Source of the DNA: Collybiopsis luxurians FD-317 M1 | Lineage: Eukaryota; Basidiomycota; Agaricomycetes; Agaricales; Omphalotaceae | NCBI GenBank assembly: GCA_000827265.1 | Contig: KN834773.1 | Coordinates: 610,541 to 674,540, forward strand | Direction of reading: 5' to 3' | DNA length: 64,000 nt | Shown: positions 24,301 to 36,207 of the stretch, piece by piece | Layout of the letters: every line of letters starts with the position of its first letter | Numbering within the stretch: the first letter of the stretch is position 1 | Translations under genes and position numbers: made by a program | Notes under the pieces: model-generated | Told to the model about the DNA's origin: nothing | The model's database searches: none | The model's input: the letters and a program-made list of their open reading frames with translations, nothing else

Positions 24301-25214
24301 AAACTGCTTTCTCCAATGCAATGGGTGCTGTGCTCAGAAGGTTATGGGTGTCTGTCATTTTCCCAGTAGTGGAAAAGCTTAAAGAGCTTGAGGTATTGCC
24401 TGAGTCCCGGATATGGTGGTGCCCAATGTCTGCCCTGTGTGCACTACCACTACATGCTGCTGGTATGCGTATGGTTGGACATCAGAATCTCGAAGACATA
24501 TATGTCTCGTCCTACACACCGACTATTACAGCACTCATCCAAGCAAGAGTGAACATTACAAGGCAGGATCCACCTTCTCTTCTCATAGTTGGACAGCTTG
24601 ATTCATCAATTCCTATGGTAGCAAAGGAGATAGAGGAAATTGAGGGCTTAGGAACATCAGTTAACACCATTATGGGAGAATCTTCTACCCCTTCCATTGT
24701 GCTCAATGGACTCTGCATGCACCCTTGGGTTCATTTTGCTTGTCATGGACAACTAGACCTAACACATCCTTTCAAGTCCTCTTTTAGACTTCATAAAGCT
24801 GCAGGATTCACTCTATGTGACATCATGCAAGCAGATCTCCCTAATGCTGAGCTTGCCTTCCTGTCAGCATGCCACAGCGCCGCAGTAGGGAACAATGATG
24901 TGCCAGACAAGGTACTACATCTTGCAGCAGCTGTACAGTTTTGTGGATTCAGAAGCGTAGTAGGGACACTTTGGGAGATGCAGGATAAAGATGGGCCTGA
25001 ATTAGCTCAGGAGTTCTATATGAGCATGTTCACTGGTGTAGATGGCCATGTTGATTTCAAGAATGCAGCAAAGGCATTACATACAGCAGTGAAGGCAATG
25101 TCAGCGAAAAAAGAGACTGGTGCCAAAACAATGCATCAGTCTTTTGAGGTTTCAAAGAGGTCAAAGGCAATAGGAGTGTACCACTGGATTACCTTCATAC
25201 ATATTGGTGCTTGA
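21393..25214 (+). pseudogene. TPR-CHAT protein frame with four in-frame TGA codons
   Basis: One reading frame of 1,273 codons, without frameshifts, is closed only by TGA at 23226, 23271, 23361 and 24072 before its end at 25214. Residues up to about 890 form tandem TPR-like repeats of roughly 50 residues, recurring as L-[ED]-[ED]-A-I/V...[HY]-x-x-A-L-x-L-C. The C-terminal part is a CHAT domain (caspase-like fold, clan CD) with HFACHG (His codon 24744-24746) and SACHSA (Cys codon 24870-24872). Agaricomycetes carry many TPR-CHAT proteins of mostly unknown role. All four TGA codons fall where repeats or relatives usually have Arg, consistent with CGA-to-TGA. It lies between transposons. A decayed gene is the likeliest reading; readthrough is possible but unsupported. 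The true 5' end is uncertain. Confidence 0.85.
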
Positions 25215-26052
25215 TTGGCTGGGCTTTGCAAAAGCAAAAATGTGATACATTGTTGAAATGAGATTGGCACTCATGTTTATCATATCATGAATCATATCAT
25301 TTGATCTAATCTGTGATGTATAGCATACACTAATAATCCTTAGTGCTGCCCCAGACAGCAATCCCCGACTTGGATTAAGATGTAACAAATATTATGGCCA
25401 TCTGTTTTGACATGCTACATTTCCTGAAAAATTCACATCGCCAATCGGAGCAACCTGTTGCAAATTGCCATTTATACCAAAATCATTGTGTTCAAAACAA
25501 CATGCTGCCACTAGTCATTGCAAGCATCCAGTACCGACAACCAGCTGGCATGCCAAATTCCATTGCCTCCCCATAAGGCCCTCTGTACTGCAGGACATTA
25601 GTGACAGTCAAACTGGTTGATTAAGTAGTCGACTAAGAACTTGATTAAAATTTTGAAAATCATTCCAAATGTGAAATAATCAGCCTGGAGTTTTGACTGA
25701 CCCAATTATTTCTTCCTGAGATTCAATTCCAACAAGTTACATCTGTTGCTCTGTTCACAATAGGATAGTATGCCCTCCCAAACTTGGCAACCCCAGCAAG
25801 CAAAAAAGGTTTTGAAAGCATACATATGATCAAGGTACAACCCATATGAAAAAAAAAAAATTCATAAGCGCCCTGGGGACACAGGACTTTACAAAAATTT
25901 GGTATGAATTTTGGAAAAAAAAAAAAACTGGATAGGTGCCCATAGGTGCTGCCAAAATTTTGATTTTTTTCATAAAAAATGGATAGGACACATGACAAAG
26001 TGTGATATTTCACTTTATAAGGCACTTCTGTGACCCGTGACTTATGAAGTGA
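25215..26052. other. Intergenic, no gene seen
   Basis: AT-rich sequence with A-runs at 25848-25860 and 25916-25927 around repeated GGATAGGTGCC-like words. Nothing coding is recognisable. Confidence 0.4.
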
Positions 26053-26910
26053 TTGAAATGGTATAGTACTCTGCGGCAACACCCCTGTATTGAATTTTCC
26101 ACTCCTTCTCGACATAACTCCTCCCATGTTCCTTCCAGTGGTTCAAGCAACCCTTTCAAAACATCTCTTTGCAAAAGTAATACTGCACTAAAGAGCCGTT
26201 CATCATCATTCCTTGTCCAATCACCACTAATTCATACAGAGGAAGCGAATCCACCAACCTTCCTTGGAGTGCAGTTATCACCCCATCATCCTTTATTGCA
26301 GCTCTCTACTGACATGCTGCTTGATGTGCCTCCAGAAACTGAGCCCGAAGAAAAACTTCAGCATGCCTTACACCATATGCAACACAAGTATACCACTTTC
26401 AAAGAGCAAGCACTTGTCATGCAGTCAACAATGGTGTTAAATGGAGCATACTGCCTTCATCTCAAAGATCAACTTGCTGCACAGGAGGAGAGTAAGAATT
26501 GTACAAAGGGAAGCTGATGGGTGATGGGTTGCTGAGGCTACTCACAAGTGAAGAGTTTGTAAAACAAGTGGAATTATTCCAGAAAGTGACAGAGGAGTGG
26601 GAGGAGAGGAAAAAGCAGAGACAAGCCTCAAAGGAAGACATAGCAGCTGAGAAGGCAGAATGGGAATGGTTGAATGAAGAGTGCACAGAGTGAAACAAGG
26701 AGATTCATGTTCAATGGAAGGAGGATTGTCGACTGTGGGATGAAAACAGAAAGAATGGTATTTCTCAGGCTCCCCAACCAAAATGGCGTGATGTATGGTT
26801 CCCACCTGTGCCGAAGACTTGGCTGGCATCTAAATTGGCCAAGGAGAAGGATCAATCTGAAGAAGGGAGTGAAAGTGAGGCCGATTATGGAGATGATGAG
26901 TTGGATTAAT
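26053..26910 (+). pseudogene. C-terminal remnant of a transposon-encoded (probably pogo/DDE_1-type) protein
   Basis: Two overlapping frames (26053-26517 and about 26490-26910) carry the features of the C-terminal region of DDE_1/CENP-B-type transposases in Agaricomycetes. These are a helical EKLQHALHHMQHKYTTFKEQ segment, a HLKDQLAAQEE segment, then KGKLMGDGLLRLL, a Lys/Glu/Trp-rich coiled region and an acidic tail (DYGDDELD). A frameshift lies near 26500 and a TGA near 26691. No DDE catalytic core was found upstream. The family assignment is from pattern memory and uncertain. Confidence 0.4.
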
Positions 26911-27229
26911 AAATGATGTAATTCTATATATATAATCCCTCAGCGCAGATTAGTACACTTACTATAATTCTTGGCAAGATGTCTGCCTATATCTTCAATC
27001 TTGAAGCATTTCAGTTCAGTTCTGTGTGACAGACTCAAACACTGTATTTTGATCCCAGTGTGCCATTGTGGGATAGCACATGATGTGACCAGGCTGCCTT
27101 GCCTGTCACCTTGTTTCTGGTCCAAATTGACCGTTATTCAGAATAACACAATGAATGATCATTCCTCAAAGCCAGCACTTTTGTGCATCTAAGCAACTTG
27201 GTCACTAATTACCCAAGGTAGGTACCCCC
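26911..27229. other. Short intergenic stretch
   Basis: Nothing recognisable was seen on either strand. Confidence 0.4.
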
Positions 27230-27595
27230 TCAGATTGGTATAATCTATAGTTTGCAAAATTTTGACCCATTGGGCAGTAAAAGACTGTAGTAACCCTTCA
27301 AGAATGCAGAATGTCCATCCACAATTGGCATAGAATACCAAAATCCACCTGGCACCATGGTCCGCATTGGTCCAGTGAGATCAACATGAATGCATTCAAG
27401 GCACCTCGATTCCCCTTCTGTTTCTGCATTAAATGGTTGACATTTTGCCTGACCAATTTGGCACTTTTCACATTTCAGTAAGCTGCATCTTTCTGTCAAG
27501 CCTTCTATTGTGAGGCCATTGACAAGATTCTTTGGCAGCGACATGAGAATATGTGATATGCCTGCATGGCCAAAGCGGCAGTGCCAAGTAGTGAG
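27230..27595 (-). mobile_element. Copia integrase fragment interrupted by Copia-1
   Basis: The minus strand encodes WHCRFGHAGISH, a CEKCQIGQ zinc ligand pair and HVDLTGPM, the start of the integrase core. This is the GAG-pre-integrase to rve junction of a Ty1/Copia element unrelated in detail to the two complete copies here. Copia-1 is inserted at its upstream edge, using GTGAG as target duplication. Any continuation right of Copia-1 is not convincing. Confidence 0.65.
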
Positions 27596-27959
27596 TATTG
27601 AAGAAATAGGTTATCGGGACTCCGGTATGGATTTTCATTATGTTTATGTTCATTGACTTCTCAACATCATGGCACAATTCCACTTTTGGTTATTTGCATC
27701 TCTCTTGGCTTTTGGCTTTTGTTTATTTATATGTGTTATGGATTCTGTAGTATAAAGATGTGTGTACATATGTCCTCACCCTCACTCTTGTTCCATCAAG
27801 TTGAGGGTGAGTACCATGCAACATTACCATCTCACTAGTACTGATTTACCTGTAGCAAAAGTACCTAATTGTTCATACAGGTAAATAATGACTCTTGTTC
27901 CATCAAGTTGAGGCAAAAGTACCTAATCATTTGTACAGCGTCTTGAGATTTATTTAACA
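27596..27959 (+). repeat. Copia-1 5' LTR (CpG-depleted)
   Basis: 364 bp, colinear with the 3' LTR. By hand count it keeps 3 of the 14 CpG sites present in the 3' LTR. The other 11 are TpG or CpA here. Confidence 0.9.
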
Positions 27960-28046
27960 GATTCGCAGTCAGAGTTGCATAACGCTCAAACGGCAGTACT
28001 AGAATTCAATTAATTACCATCATTGTCTCCTGAATAATTATATGCA

Positions 28047-29435
28047 ATGTCCTTGAATTCCTCGTCTAATCTTCCCACTACACAATACTTCCCCAACAAC
28101 TGTCAATTGGATGGAAGCGGCATGTACATACCTTTCAAGGATGCAGTTGAAAATCTCACTCGAGTGTATGGTCTACTGGGTTACCTTGATGGCAGAATTC
28201 CTCAGCCTTCGGCAAGTGCAGCACCTGCAGTATTGGCTGGTGGACCTATAGCTGGTCAACCCATTATGGGCACCCCATCTCCTATCAACTCTCTAACTCC
28301 TTCTGAGTCTGAATGGGACCTCTGAGATGGCAGACTTGCTGGGATCATTTTCCAGAACATCAAAGACCCCTGAGGCTTGGGAATCAATGCGAAGATGAAT
28401 GCAAAAGCCATGCTAGACACTGTCAATCTCAAGTATGGTGCAAACTTGGTTACTGCTCAGACTCTGGCTCAGGAAAAGCTCCAAAATGCGAAGTTCAATC
28501 CCGGTGATTGGTTTGATGACCACTTCAAGTTAGTCGAAACGCTTCATTCTGAAGCTAACGAGGTTGGCTGTTCAGTAAAAGACCCAGAACTCTTATCCAA
28601 TTTCCTTACCTCCTTGCCAGAATTGTACCTCTGGATACTCCAAAACTACTTGCACCATGACTGGGCTGCACTCACAACTCATCTTTTGGACTATCAGCTT
28701 CATGAAGACCTCATCAACAAATTCTCTTCTGTGACTGCACTCATGACCTCAACCATGGCGAATCAAACCATTGTCAAATGCACTGTGTGCAGTTGATGTG
28801 GCCACACCTCGGTGAAATGTTGGGCTCCTGGAGGAGGCTTGGAGGGTAAAGGTCCCATGTGGTACAAGCCTCCCAAACATATGTCCACTTCAGCCAACGC
28901 TACAATTGCTAGCACCTCTGGTGATCAGAACATGCCTCCTCCCACTATCCTCTCAACTACTTTCAATCTCGGCAGCGACCTCAGAGGTAAAGTAAACCAC
29001 AATTCTGTGTCTATCTTTGCTGACCCTATGTCTGATAGACATTGAGGGGAGGTTGCTTCTGTTTTGAGGAAGAACCAAGCGGGAGATTCGGAGACTGGTT
29101 TATTGTACCTACCCTGTGTTTCTGTAACAACTACAAGAGAGAATAACAAATATCTGATGTATCTGGATAGTGCCACATCTGAGTGTTGTGTGCAGGAGAA
29201 GAACATGTTTATCACATATACCTCTTGCAAGTTGCAAGGACGAATGGCGGCAGAGGGGTCCAATGGTGAGTTCCTGATTGAAGGATATGGAATTGTTGAA
29301 ATGTTGGTAAAGACATCAGGGGGACAGGTAAATCGTATAAGGACTGTGGCATTGCATACACCGTCCTTTGGGATGAACCTGCATTCAATGCTAAGGGTTT
29401 TAGCGGGTCATGGGAAAGAGGAAGGCTGGAAGTGA
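28047..29435 (+). pseudogene. gag: Copia-1 gag-protease frame
   Basis: One frame is interrupted only by TGA at 28323, 28371, 28794 and 29043 before it drifts out of frame near 29390-29410. The Gag part has FNPGDWFDDHFKLVETL and LPELYLWILQNY-like helices. A zinc-knuckle remnant surrounds the TGA at 28794 (CTVCS-stop-CGHTSVKC). The protease reads YLDSATSE, so the Gly of DSG is replaced. Each TGA is in a context where Arg (CGA) is plausible. Confidence 0.8.
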
Positions 29436-32405
29436 AGGACCTGAAAATGGATGCCATTGTTGTGGACAGTACATTAGCTTCTGCAAGAAATGGTCATTGG
29501 CTATATGAGGTCTTGCTAGTCTCCACCGACCCAAATTCAAAAGCTATTGTTTTGGTGACAGAGACAACCACAACTTCTCATGCACCTTCCCTCAACAAAC
29601 CATGCTCTCTTGCAATGTGGCATACACATTTTGCTCACATTAACACCAATATGATAACTTTGGTCAAGCGAAAGGAGTTGGTTGACAGATTGGAGATTAC
29701 AGATTGTAATGTCTGTGGAAAATGTGAGGTGTGCTTGATTGCAAAGTTGACATGTCATCTGTTTGACACAATAGTCACCCCAGCAGACAATCCTTTGGAC
29801 TGTGTCAGTCTGGACCTCTGGGACAAGGCACGTACATGCAGTCTAGGGGGAGCCTGGTATATGTTACTAGCTGTTGACAGCACAACAGGCTTACTGTTTC
29901 CATATTTTCCATCTTCAAAGGAGGCCGTGATGATCCTGGGTTTAGTCAAAACATTCATGGTGATGGCTGAGAAACAAACAGGTAGAAAAATCAAGTGTTT
30001 TCATATTGACATGGGTTGGGAATTTGACAATCACATGTTTGACAAGTATGCCACCTCCATTGGAGTCTTAGTGGAGAAGATCCCAAAAGATTCATCCACC
30101 GCGAATGGTCAAGTAGAGAGAGCAAATTGCACTGTCATCGAGGGAGTCCATGCAATGCTTGAAGATTCAACTCTGGGTTGTGAATTTTGGGCAGAGGCAG
30201 CTTCAGCATTCTGCTATATAAAGGGGATGCTTCTGACAGCGAGAGTTCCTGGGATTATTCCATGGCAGAAATGGAGAGGGGGAGACCATAGGGTAAATGT
30301 GTTGCACCTTTGTCGCTGGGGTTGTCATGTATTCATGAAGGATCTCAATTGGAAAGAAGGGAAGCTAGGGCCGCAGGCTTGGGAAGGTTGGCTGGTAGGA
30401 TACTTGGACAGACATGGGTATTGTGTCTGGGATCGAAAGCAAAGGGCTGTATTTGCAGTCAGGGATGTGGTGTTTGATGAAGGGGTCCCAAATTGCACTG
30501 CAACTGAGGAGGGCGCATTTGATGTTCCTAGTGTGGCACAAGATGTTGATGAATCTGGTCCTTCCACTCCTACTCCACACACAATCCCTCCTTCAGGCAG
30601 TGGTGAGGTTGAAGATGTCAATCCTGGTATGCACCCAGCTGACACTGACCATGAAGATGAGGAGGGAGTAATCCTTCGATGATCTGCAAGAAGGTCCATA
30701 CCATCACAGGCGCTACAACAGTCACAGGATTACCAACATGATGAGGATCTGGTGCATTTGGATGGCAATGCCTGGGCCAATGTGGTCATCTTGGCGAGTA
30801 CAATAAAAGGTGCTAACGACACCAAGATTCCAATGAGATTCGAGGAGGCTATGGAAAACTATGAACTGTGGTTCCCTGCAATGAAGGAGGAGATTCAGCA
30901 GCTGATGGAAAGAGGTTGCTGGTCATTGGTTCCATGTCCAGAGGGAGCATGCATGTTGAATGGTATGTGGGTATATGATGTGAAAGTTGGAGGGAATGGA
31001 GAGATTTTGAAAATAAAGGCTTGCTACATTGCTCAAGGGGATATGCAAAGGGCCAGTCTCGACTACAACAAATGTTGGTCCATGGTAGCCAGGATGGAGT
31101 TGGTTCACCTGCTTATAGTGACTGGCACATTCTTTGGGTGGAAGAGCCATCAATGGGACTTCTCATTGGCTTACCTGAATGGAAATCTCCCAGATCATCC
31201 GAAAGTGTACATGAAGCAGCCAACTGGTTTTGTCAAGCAGGGGGAGGAAGGGTTAGTATGCTTGTTGAAGAAACCATTGTATGGTTTGTCACAGGCCAGT
31301 CATATCTGGTTCAAAGAGCTCAAAAAGGAGTCAGAGTGGATAGGTTTTCATTCCTCAAGGGCCAATCCATGCATCCATGTATGCTATGACTCGAAAACTG
31401 GGAGCCACTCTATCCATTCAGTACATACTGATGATGTGTGGTCTACGGCAAACTCAGATGTTGAGGCAGAGAAAACAATGATGGATTTCAGCAAATGGGA
31501 CTGGAAGGATGTGAAAGATAAAGGGTTCTTAGTGGGGTTGACTATGGATTACCTGGATGATGGAAGCATTGGCATTTCGCAGGCCCCATTCTTCACAAAT
31601 GCTTTCAAACACTTTGGGATTTGGGACAAGCTACAGCCAATTTTGACCCCGCTACCTCCAAAATACAGCATCATGCCAGTTCAGAAACAGTTGCAGGTTG
31701 ATGAAGATTTCATGAAAGACAAGCCTTTTTGCCGAATCCTGGGGTGTTGTTGGTGGGGAGTGTCGTCGACCTGTCCAGATATCATTTTCGCATGCTCTAG
31801 CTTATCTTCGGTTCAGAATATGCCTACTTGTGAGCATTGGGAAATTCTCATCAAGCTATGCCAATACATCAAAACTACCATTCACTATGGAATCCTTTAT
31901 TGTCATTCCTCCCAGGAGACCATCAAACCTATCAGCTACGTTGACACAGATTGGGCAAATAACTGCGCTAATCGCCATTCAATCTCTGGTTATGTGTTCA
32001 CTATCAATGGGTCCCCAGTCTCATGGTTGTCAAAACCCCAGTCCATCGTTGCCCTTTCATCCACAGAGTCCGAGTACGTGTCATTAGCACGGGGGGTGCA
32101 ACAGGCTGTCTGGATGAGGAGCTGGTTCAAGGAGGTGATGTTGGGGGACAAAGATCTGACAAACTTGATGTGTGATAATCTGGGGGCAATCAGCTTGTCA
32201 GAAATGACAGAGGAGCATGCAATTTCTAAGGCTATTATCATTTTATTCGAGACGAGATTGAGGAGGGAAAGGTGGAGATTTTCCCCATTGCATCGGAGGA
32301 CAATCTCGCCGACATGATGATGAAGGCTCTGCCTAAGGACAAACATTTGCATTTCGTGAAGGCACTAGGTTTGGATCAGTGGTACCGTCGTCAGGGGGAG
32401 TGTTG
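29390..32405 (+). pseudogene. pol: Copia-1 integrase, reverse transcriptase and RNase H
   Basis: The frame reopens near 29400 with WERGRLEVKDLKMD. The HHCC zinc finger (WHTHFAHI ... CNVCGKCEVC) spans about 29618-29735. Integrase Asp and Glu positions lie in SLDLWD, HIDMGWEF and NGQVERAN. RT runs about 30750-31600, with VHTDD where Copia RTs usually have YVDD. RNase H (about 31930-32390) has YVDTDWANN and ALSSTESEYV. TGA at 30680-30682 and a frameshift near 32230 break it. The last frame ends at TGA 32403-32405, inside the LTR. Arg-to-Cys, His or Trp changes are frequent, as in ERANCTV. Confidence 0.85.
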
Positions 32406-32764
32406 AAGAAATAGGTTATCGGGACTCCGGTACGGATTTTCATTATGTTTACATTCGTCGACTTCTCGACATCATGGCACAATTCCACTTTTGGTTATTT
32501 GCATCTCTTTTGGCTTTCGGCTTTCGTTTATTTATATGTGTTATGGATTCTGTAGTATAAAGATGTGTGTACATACGTCCTCACCCTCACTCTTGTTCCA
32601 TCAAGTTGAGGGTGAGTACCATGCAACGTTACCGTCTCACTAGTACTGATTTACCTGTAGCAAAAGTACCTAATTGTTCGTACAGGTAAATAATGACTCT
32701 TGTTCCATCAAGTTGAGGCAAAAGTACCTAATCGTTTGTACAGCGTCTTGAGATTCATTTAACA
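32401..32764 (+). repeat. Copia-1 3' LTR (CpG-retaining)
   Basis: 364 bp, from TGTTGAAGAA to TTTAACA, preceded by the polypurine tract. It keeps about 14 CpG sites, most of which are mutated in the 5' copy. Confidence 0.9.
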
Positions 32765-32769
32765 GTGAG

Positions 32770-33299
32770 GTCCGTAGGATGATTTAAGGAACATGAGTGA
32801 TCGGAGCGTTAGGAGCAATCGGAGGGTAATGATAGTTCAAAGTAGTTCGAAATAGCAAGCCGGCGCATTTAGCATCACAGCGTGGGCTTGATACAATCCT
32901 ACACGCGCTTTAGGTGCGCACCGAGAGCAAATTGGAGGATTTGAGGATCCAATCACATTGCTTCCCGTACAGCATTTAAATCTTGTCGTAGACCTTGTCT
33001 GGCTCGGTATCTTTGAAGAGGTTCAGGACTCGGTAATACATCCACGTCAAGTTCATTGTGACACAGTAGACTGTCTAAAAACACGAGCACCCAAATATCA
33101 TTGGTGGATCATCTAAGGTAAAAACAGATCAGGAGGGAGTAATAGCAAACAAACTCCGAATTTTCTTTGGTACACAATCATCTACGCAATCATATACGTT
33201 ACGCTATTTCTCGTTAAGACCATAACAATTGTTCCTTTTATATTATGTCTGCCGATTGGGAGGCTGGCAGTGCCTGTGACCGTACTATCCAAATTATCC
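32770..33299. other. Intergenic between Copia-1 and the metacaspase
   Basis: CpG-rich relative to the transposon block. No coding feature was seen. Confidence 0.4.
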
Positions 33300-35463
33300 T
33301 CACTTTTGCACTATCGCGATATGAACTGTGGCCCAGAGAAAACTCGTCTCTACGACGCGCTTGATGCCCAATCGCTTGATGCCCAATCGAGATTGGCGGC
33401 CCTGGTCAAACGGTGATTTCTGGACGATGTCTGAAAAATCAACATATTTTTCGGTAAGAAAAAGCTTCAAATAGCCAACATCGACATCTTGGTCATCCCT
33501 TAATCGGTAGCTGTGCGGGCTAGTACCACTCGAACCGTATCCAATCGTTAAAGATTGCCCAGCGGGAAGGGAGATATCAGCCTTCCCTTCGGCAGCACTT
33601 CCCGGCTGATAGTAAAGATCTGGTAATATGTCTATTCAGCGGAGTCATGATCCGGGTAGATGAGCTTGTTTACCAATGCTTAGGTCGCTGAGATCAAAAT
33701 AAAACATCCAGATATAAAAATCCGTCGTTGAGTCGTTAGTGATCTGGAAACCATATGGCCCTTCGTTATTGACGTCGATGAAAAATACCTTGTGTTCATC
33801 GTCATACAGATTGTCGCCTTCATCAGGCACCAAGAATTCCTCAAAATCATCCGTAAATTTCCACTTAAGCTTAAAACATTCCAGCTTAATTTGGGGAGGA
33901 GGCGGGCCCGTAGGACCGGAGTTCTTGCCTGAACGAGAACGACGAAGATGCCAATAAAAATCAACGGCACTCTGGAGTATAGCCTTGAGATAAGTGTCAT
34001 CGGCGCTGGTGCTGACTGCAAACGGCATGCGTTCCAGCCCATACTTCCGGCAAACCGGATCCATAATCTCGAAATATACGAGACCATTCTCCGTAGTGAT
34101 GGCCAGGTCTGGCCGATCATCAGTACTGTTCACGAGGCGAACTCGTCCCTTCACTTGTTCGTTTTCCATCTCCTCAACCACTCGCTTGAGAGAGGCACAG
34201 CTGTCCGCCTCCCTAATGCAGAACCTTACATCCTTTCTCTCTCCAACCCGTATTTGTAGCGCAAAGCCGGGCTGGTCAAGAGCGAATGGAGTCTGATGCT
34301 GTGGAACGGTACACAGAGCGGTGAAAGCAGTGGTATGCGAAGTAACCACAGTCCCCAGCGGGAAGGTCATGCTTTTATCGGGATAAACAACAAGCTCGGC
34401 CTCAACTCCAATCCCTTGAGCTTCGCCAGCTTCGAGGATATATTTACCCAATTGACCCGGTGTCTTTGACCGAATGCCAAAAAGCTGGCGCCGAGGGCTG
34501 GAGATCTTGGAATTGAACAGAAAACGGTTTTGGTGAACACCTTCACATTGAGGGTTTTGCCTATGACAAAGCAAGGGTTAGAGAACAGATGTAGTGAAAA
34601 GAATAAGGCTTACTGAGGCAGATTGGGCAAAAGAGTTATAACGTCATTGTATGTGAGTTCGTCAACACCTTGTTCCCGCAGCAAACTCAACAGCGCTAGA
34701 GTGAATTCACCGCCACACTGGAATTTCTCTCTAGCTTCCTGGCCTTGCTTACATGCTGCAAGTAGCACATGAGAGGTCAGACCAATATTTTCAAAACCCT
34801 TGGGTATACTGCTTGCCCGAGATTCAAGCATAGTATCATGTAAGAGGTTGCCGGGAATAGTGTAGCTTTTTGGGAGTTCAACTCCACGCACCTCAAAGGT
34901 TTTGTCTTGTTTATCCTTTCGTGTGCCTGAGCCAGAGTGGCAACAGTCGAGAATGACAGTCTGGATACCAGACGTGAGTTTGACCATAGTTTGCGAACAG
35001 GAGAGAAAATTACTATGTTATCAGATTTATTTCGTGCCAGGTTTGCAAGAAGACGAGCGAAAGTGATATCCAGGACCCCTTGTCCTTGCTTGGTAACTGA
35101 GCCACTCCAGGAAAAGTCATGGGGCAGAAGCATCTGGATCATTCTCGACCGGCTGTCCGTAGGCCATCCCGATGGTGCACTTGTCTCAGCACCATGTCCA
35201 GCGTAGTAAATAAGAATTGCATCTCCCTCCTTTATTGCTGGGTTGTCGGCAAGATTCATGATCTCTCCCTGGATGGTATCTCGCGTTGCTTCCTTGTTTC
35301 GCAGCATTTTGATTTGATGCGCTGGAACGCCGAGGGTGGAGAGCAAGAACTCGCTGACTGCTTCAGCATCGGTCACTGCAGCGGTTAAGTTGTTGACTCT
35401 GGAATCGGCGTATTCATTGATGCCAATGATAAGCGCGAATAGGGGAGGCGTAGAACTGTCCAA
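33300..35463 (-). CDS. Metacaspase-like caspase-domain protein with C-terminal extension
   Basis: A four-exon gene: 35463-35014, 34960-34614, 34560-33674 and 33631-33300, with introns of 53, 53 and 42 nt. It totals 2,016 nt, or 671 residues. Residues 7-160 form the p20-type caspase domain, with the catalytic His in IYYAGHG (His90) and Cys in LDCCHSGSGT (Cys157; the motif spans the first splice). Exon 2 supplies the p10-like part. Exons 3-4 add about 400 residues of the kind seen after caspase domains in Agaricomycetes, ending with LYYQPGSA and LPAGQSLTIGYGSSG. Metacaspases cut after Arg/Lys and are linked to fungal cell death and protein quality control; this paralog's role is unknown. It appears intact. 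A 15-nt tandem duplication near the end repeats RLGIK. The ATG at 35463 opens directly into the FALIIGINEY strand typical of the domain. Confidence 0.88.
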
Positions 35464-36207
35464 AACTCCGTGAAATAGAACTTCTGTGTAGGGACAGCGA
35501 CAAACCTTTGGATGACGATGGGCCTAAAGGGAAAGGTAGAGGAGGTCTGTCAATCTCACTATTTGAGGAATAAGGTTGCAATAACCTACGATGTAGAGGA
35601 CGATTCGGGTCGCTCCTTGTCTTGAGGATGTAGATCGCTGCGGCGTTGGGGTTGAATGTCACAAAGACGAATAAGCTTGTCAAAAAGTCTCACTCCATTT
35701 TAGCAGGTGGCCCCCGGAAAACCCTGATCACTGATTTCACTAGATACCGGAGCAACTCGCGCGTGGATTGGACCACAACGCTAATGCACCAAGGCAGCTT
35801 CACAAGCTGTGATCGATGCGTAAGTTTACAGGTATGAGCCAGGTCAGAGGTGTAGGTCGGAGTGGGAGAAAATGATAAAGATCCAACGATTTTCCGCATC
35901 ACGTGAGAGCATCTGTCAGCGCTTAATTTACAGAAAATTGGTCTTGCGGGCCTGCTGCAACCAGGGATCTACCGCTAAAACATAAAAATTATATACCATT
36001 ATTCCTTGTAATATAAAGTGAAAAAGCACCAAATTTCACAGATAACTGAGTAACTTATTGCTACATATACACCCAAAAAAATGAATGAATGAGTGAATAA
36101 AACCCAGCTTTATTCGGATAATACAAAAAAACAAATCGAAATAGACCACTCCATTTCGTCGACATTCATAAAAACGATTCACCTCCTACGTCGTAACGTT
36201 GTAACGT
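35464..36207. other. Intergenic between metacaspase and GH30
   Basis: Upstream region of the metacaspase and downstream region of the GH30 gene. The minus-strand frame at 35683-35414 overlaps the metacaspase start in another frame and has no recognisable domain. Confidence 0.4.

Larger units (their letters stand above)
27591..32769 (+). mobile_element. Copia-1: complete Ty1/Copia LTR retrotransposon
   Basis: Two LTRs of 364 bp each (27596-27959 and 32401-32764) are flanked by the 5-bp target duplication GTGAG (27591-27595 and 32765-32769). The right LTR starts TG and ends CA, while the left one starts TA, a G-to-A change. A polypurine tract CAGGGGGAG lies directly before the right LTR. Gag-PR-IN-RT-RNH order places it in Ty1/Copia. 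Stops and frameshifts make it inactive. Confidence 0.92.
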
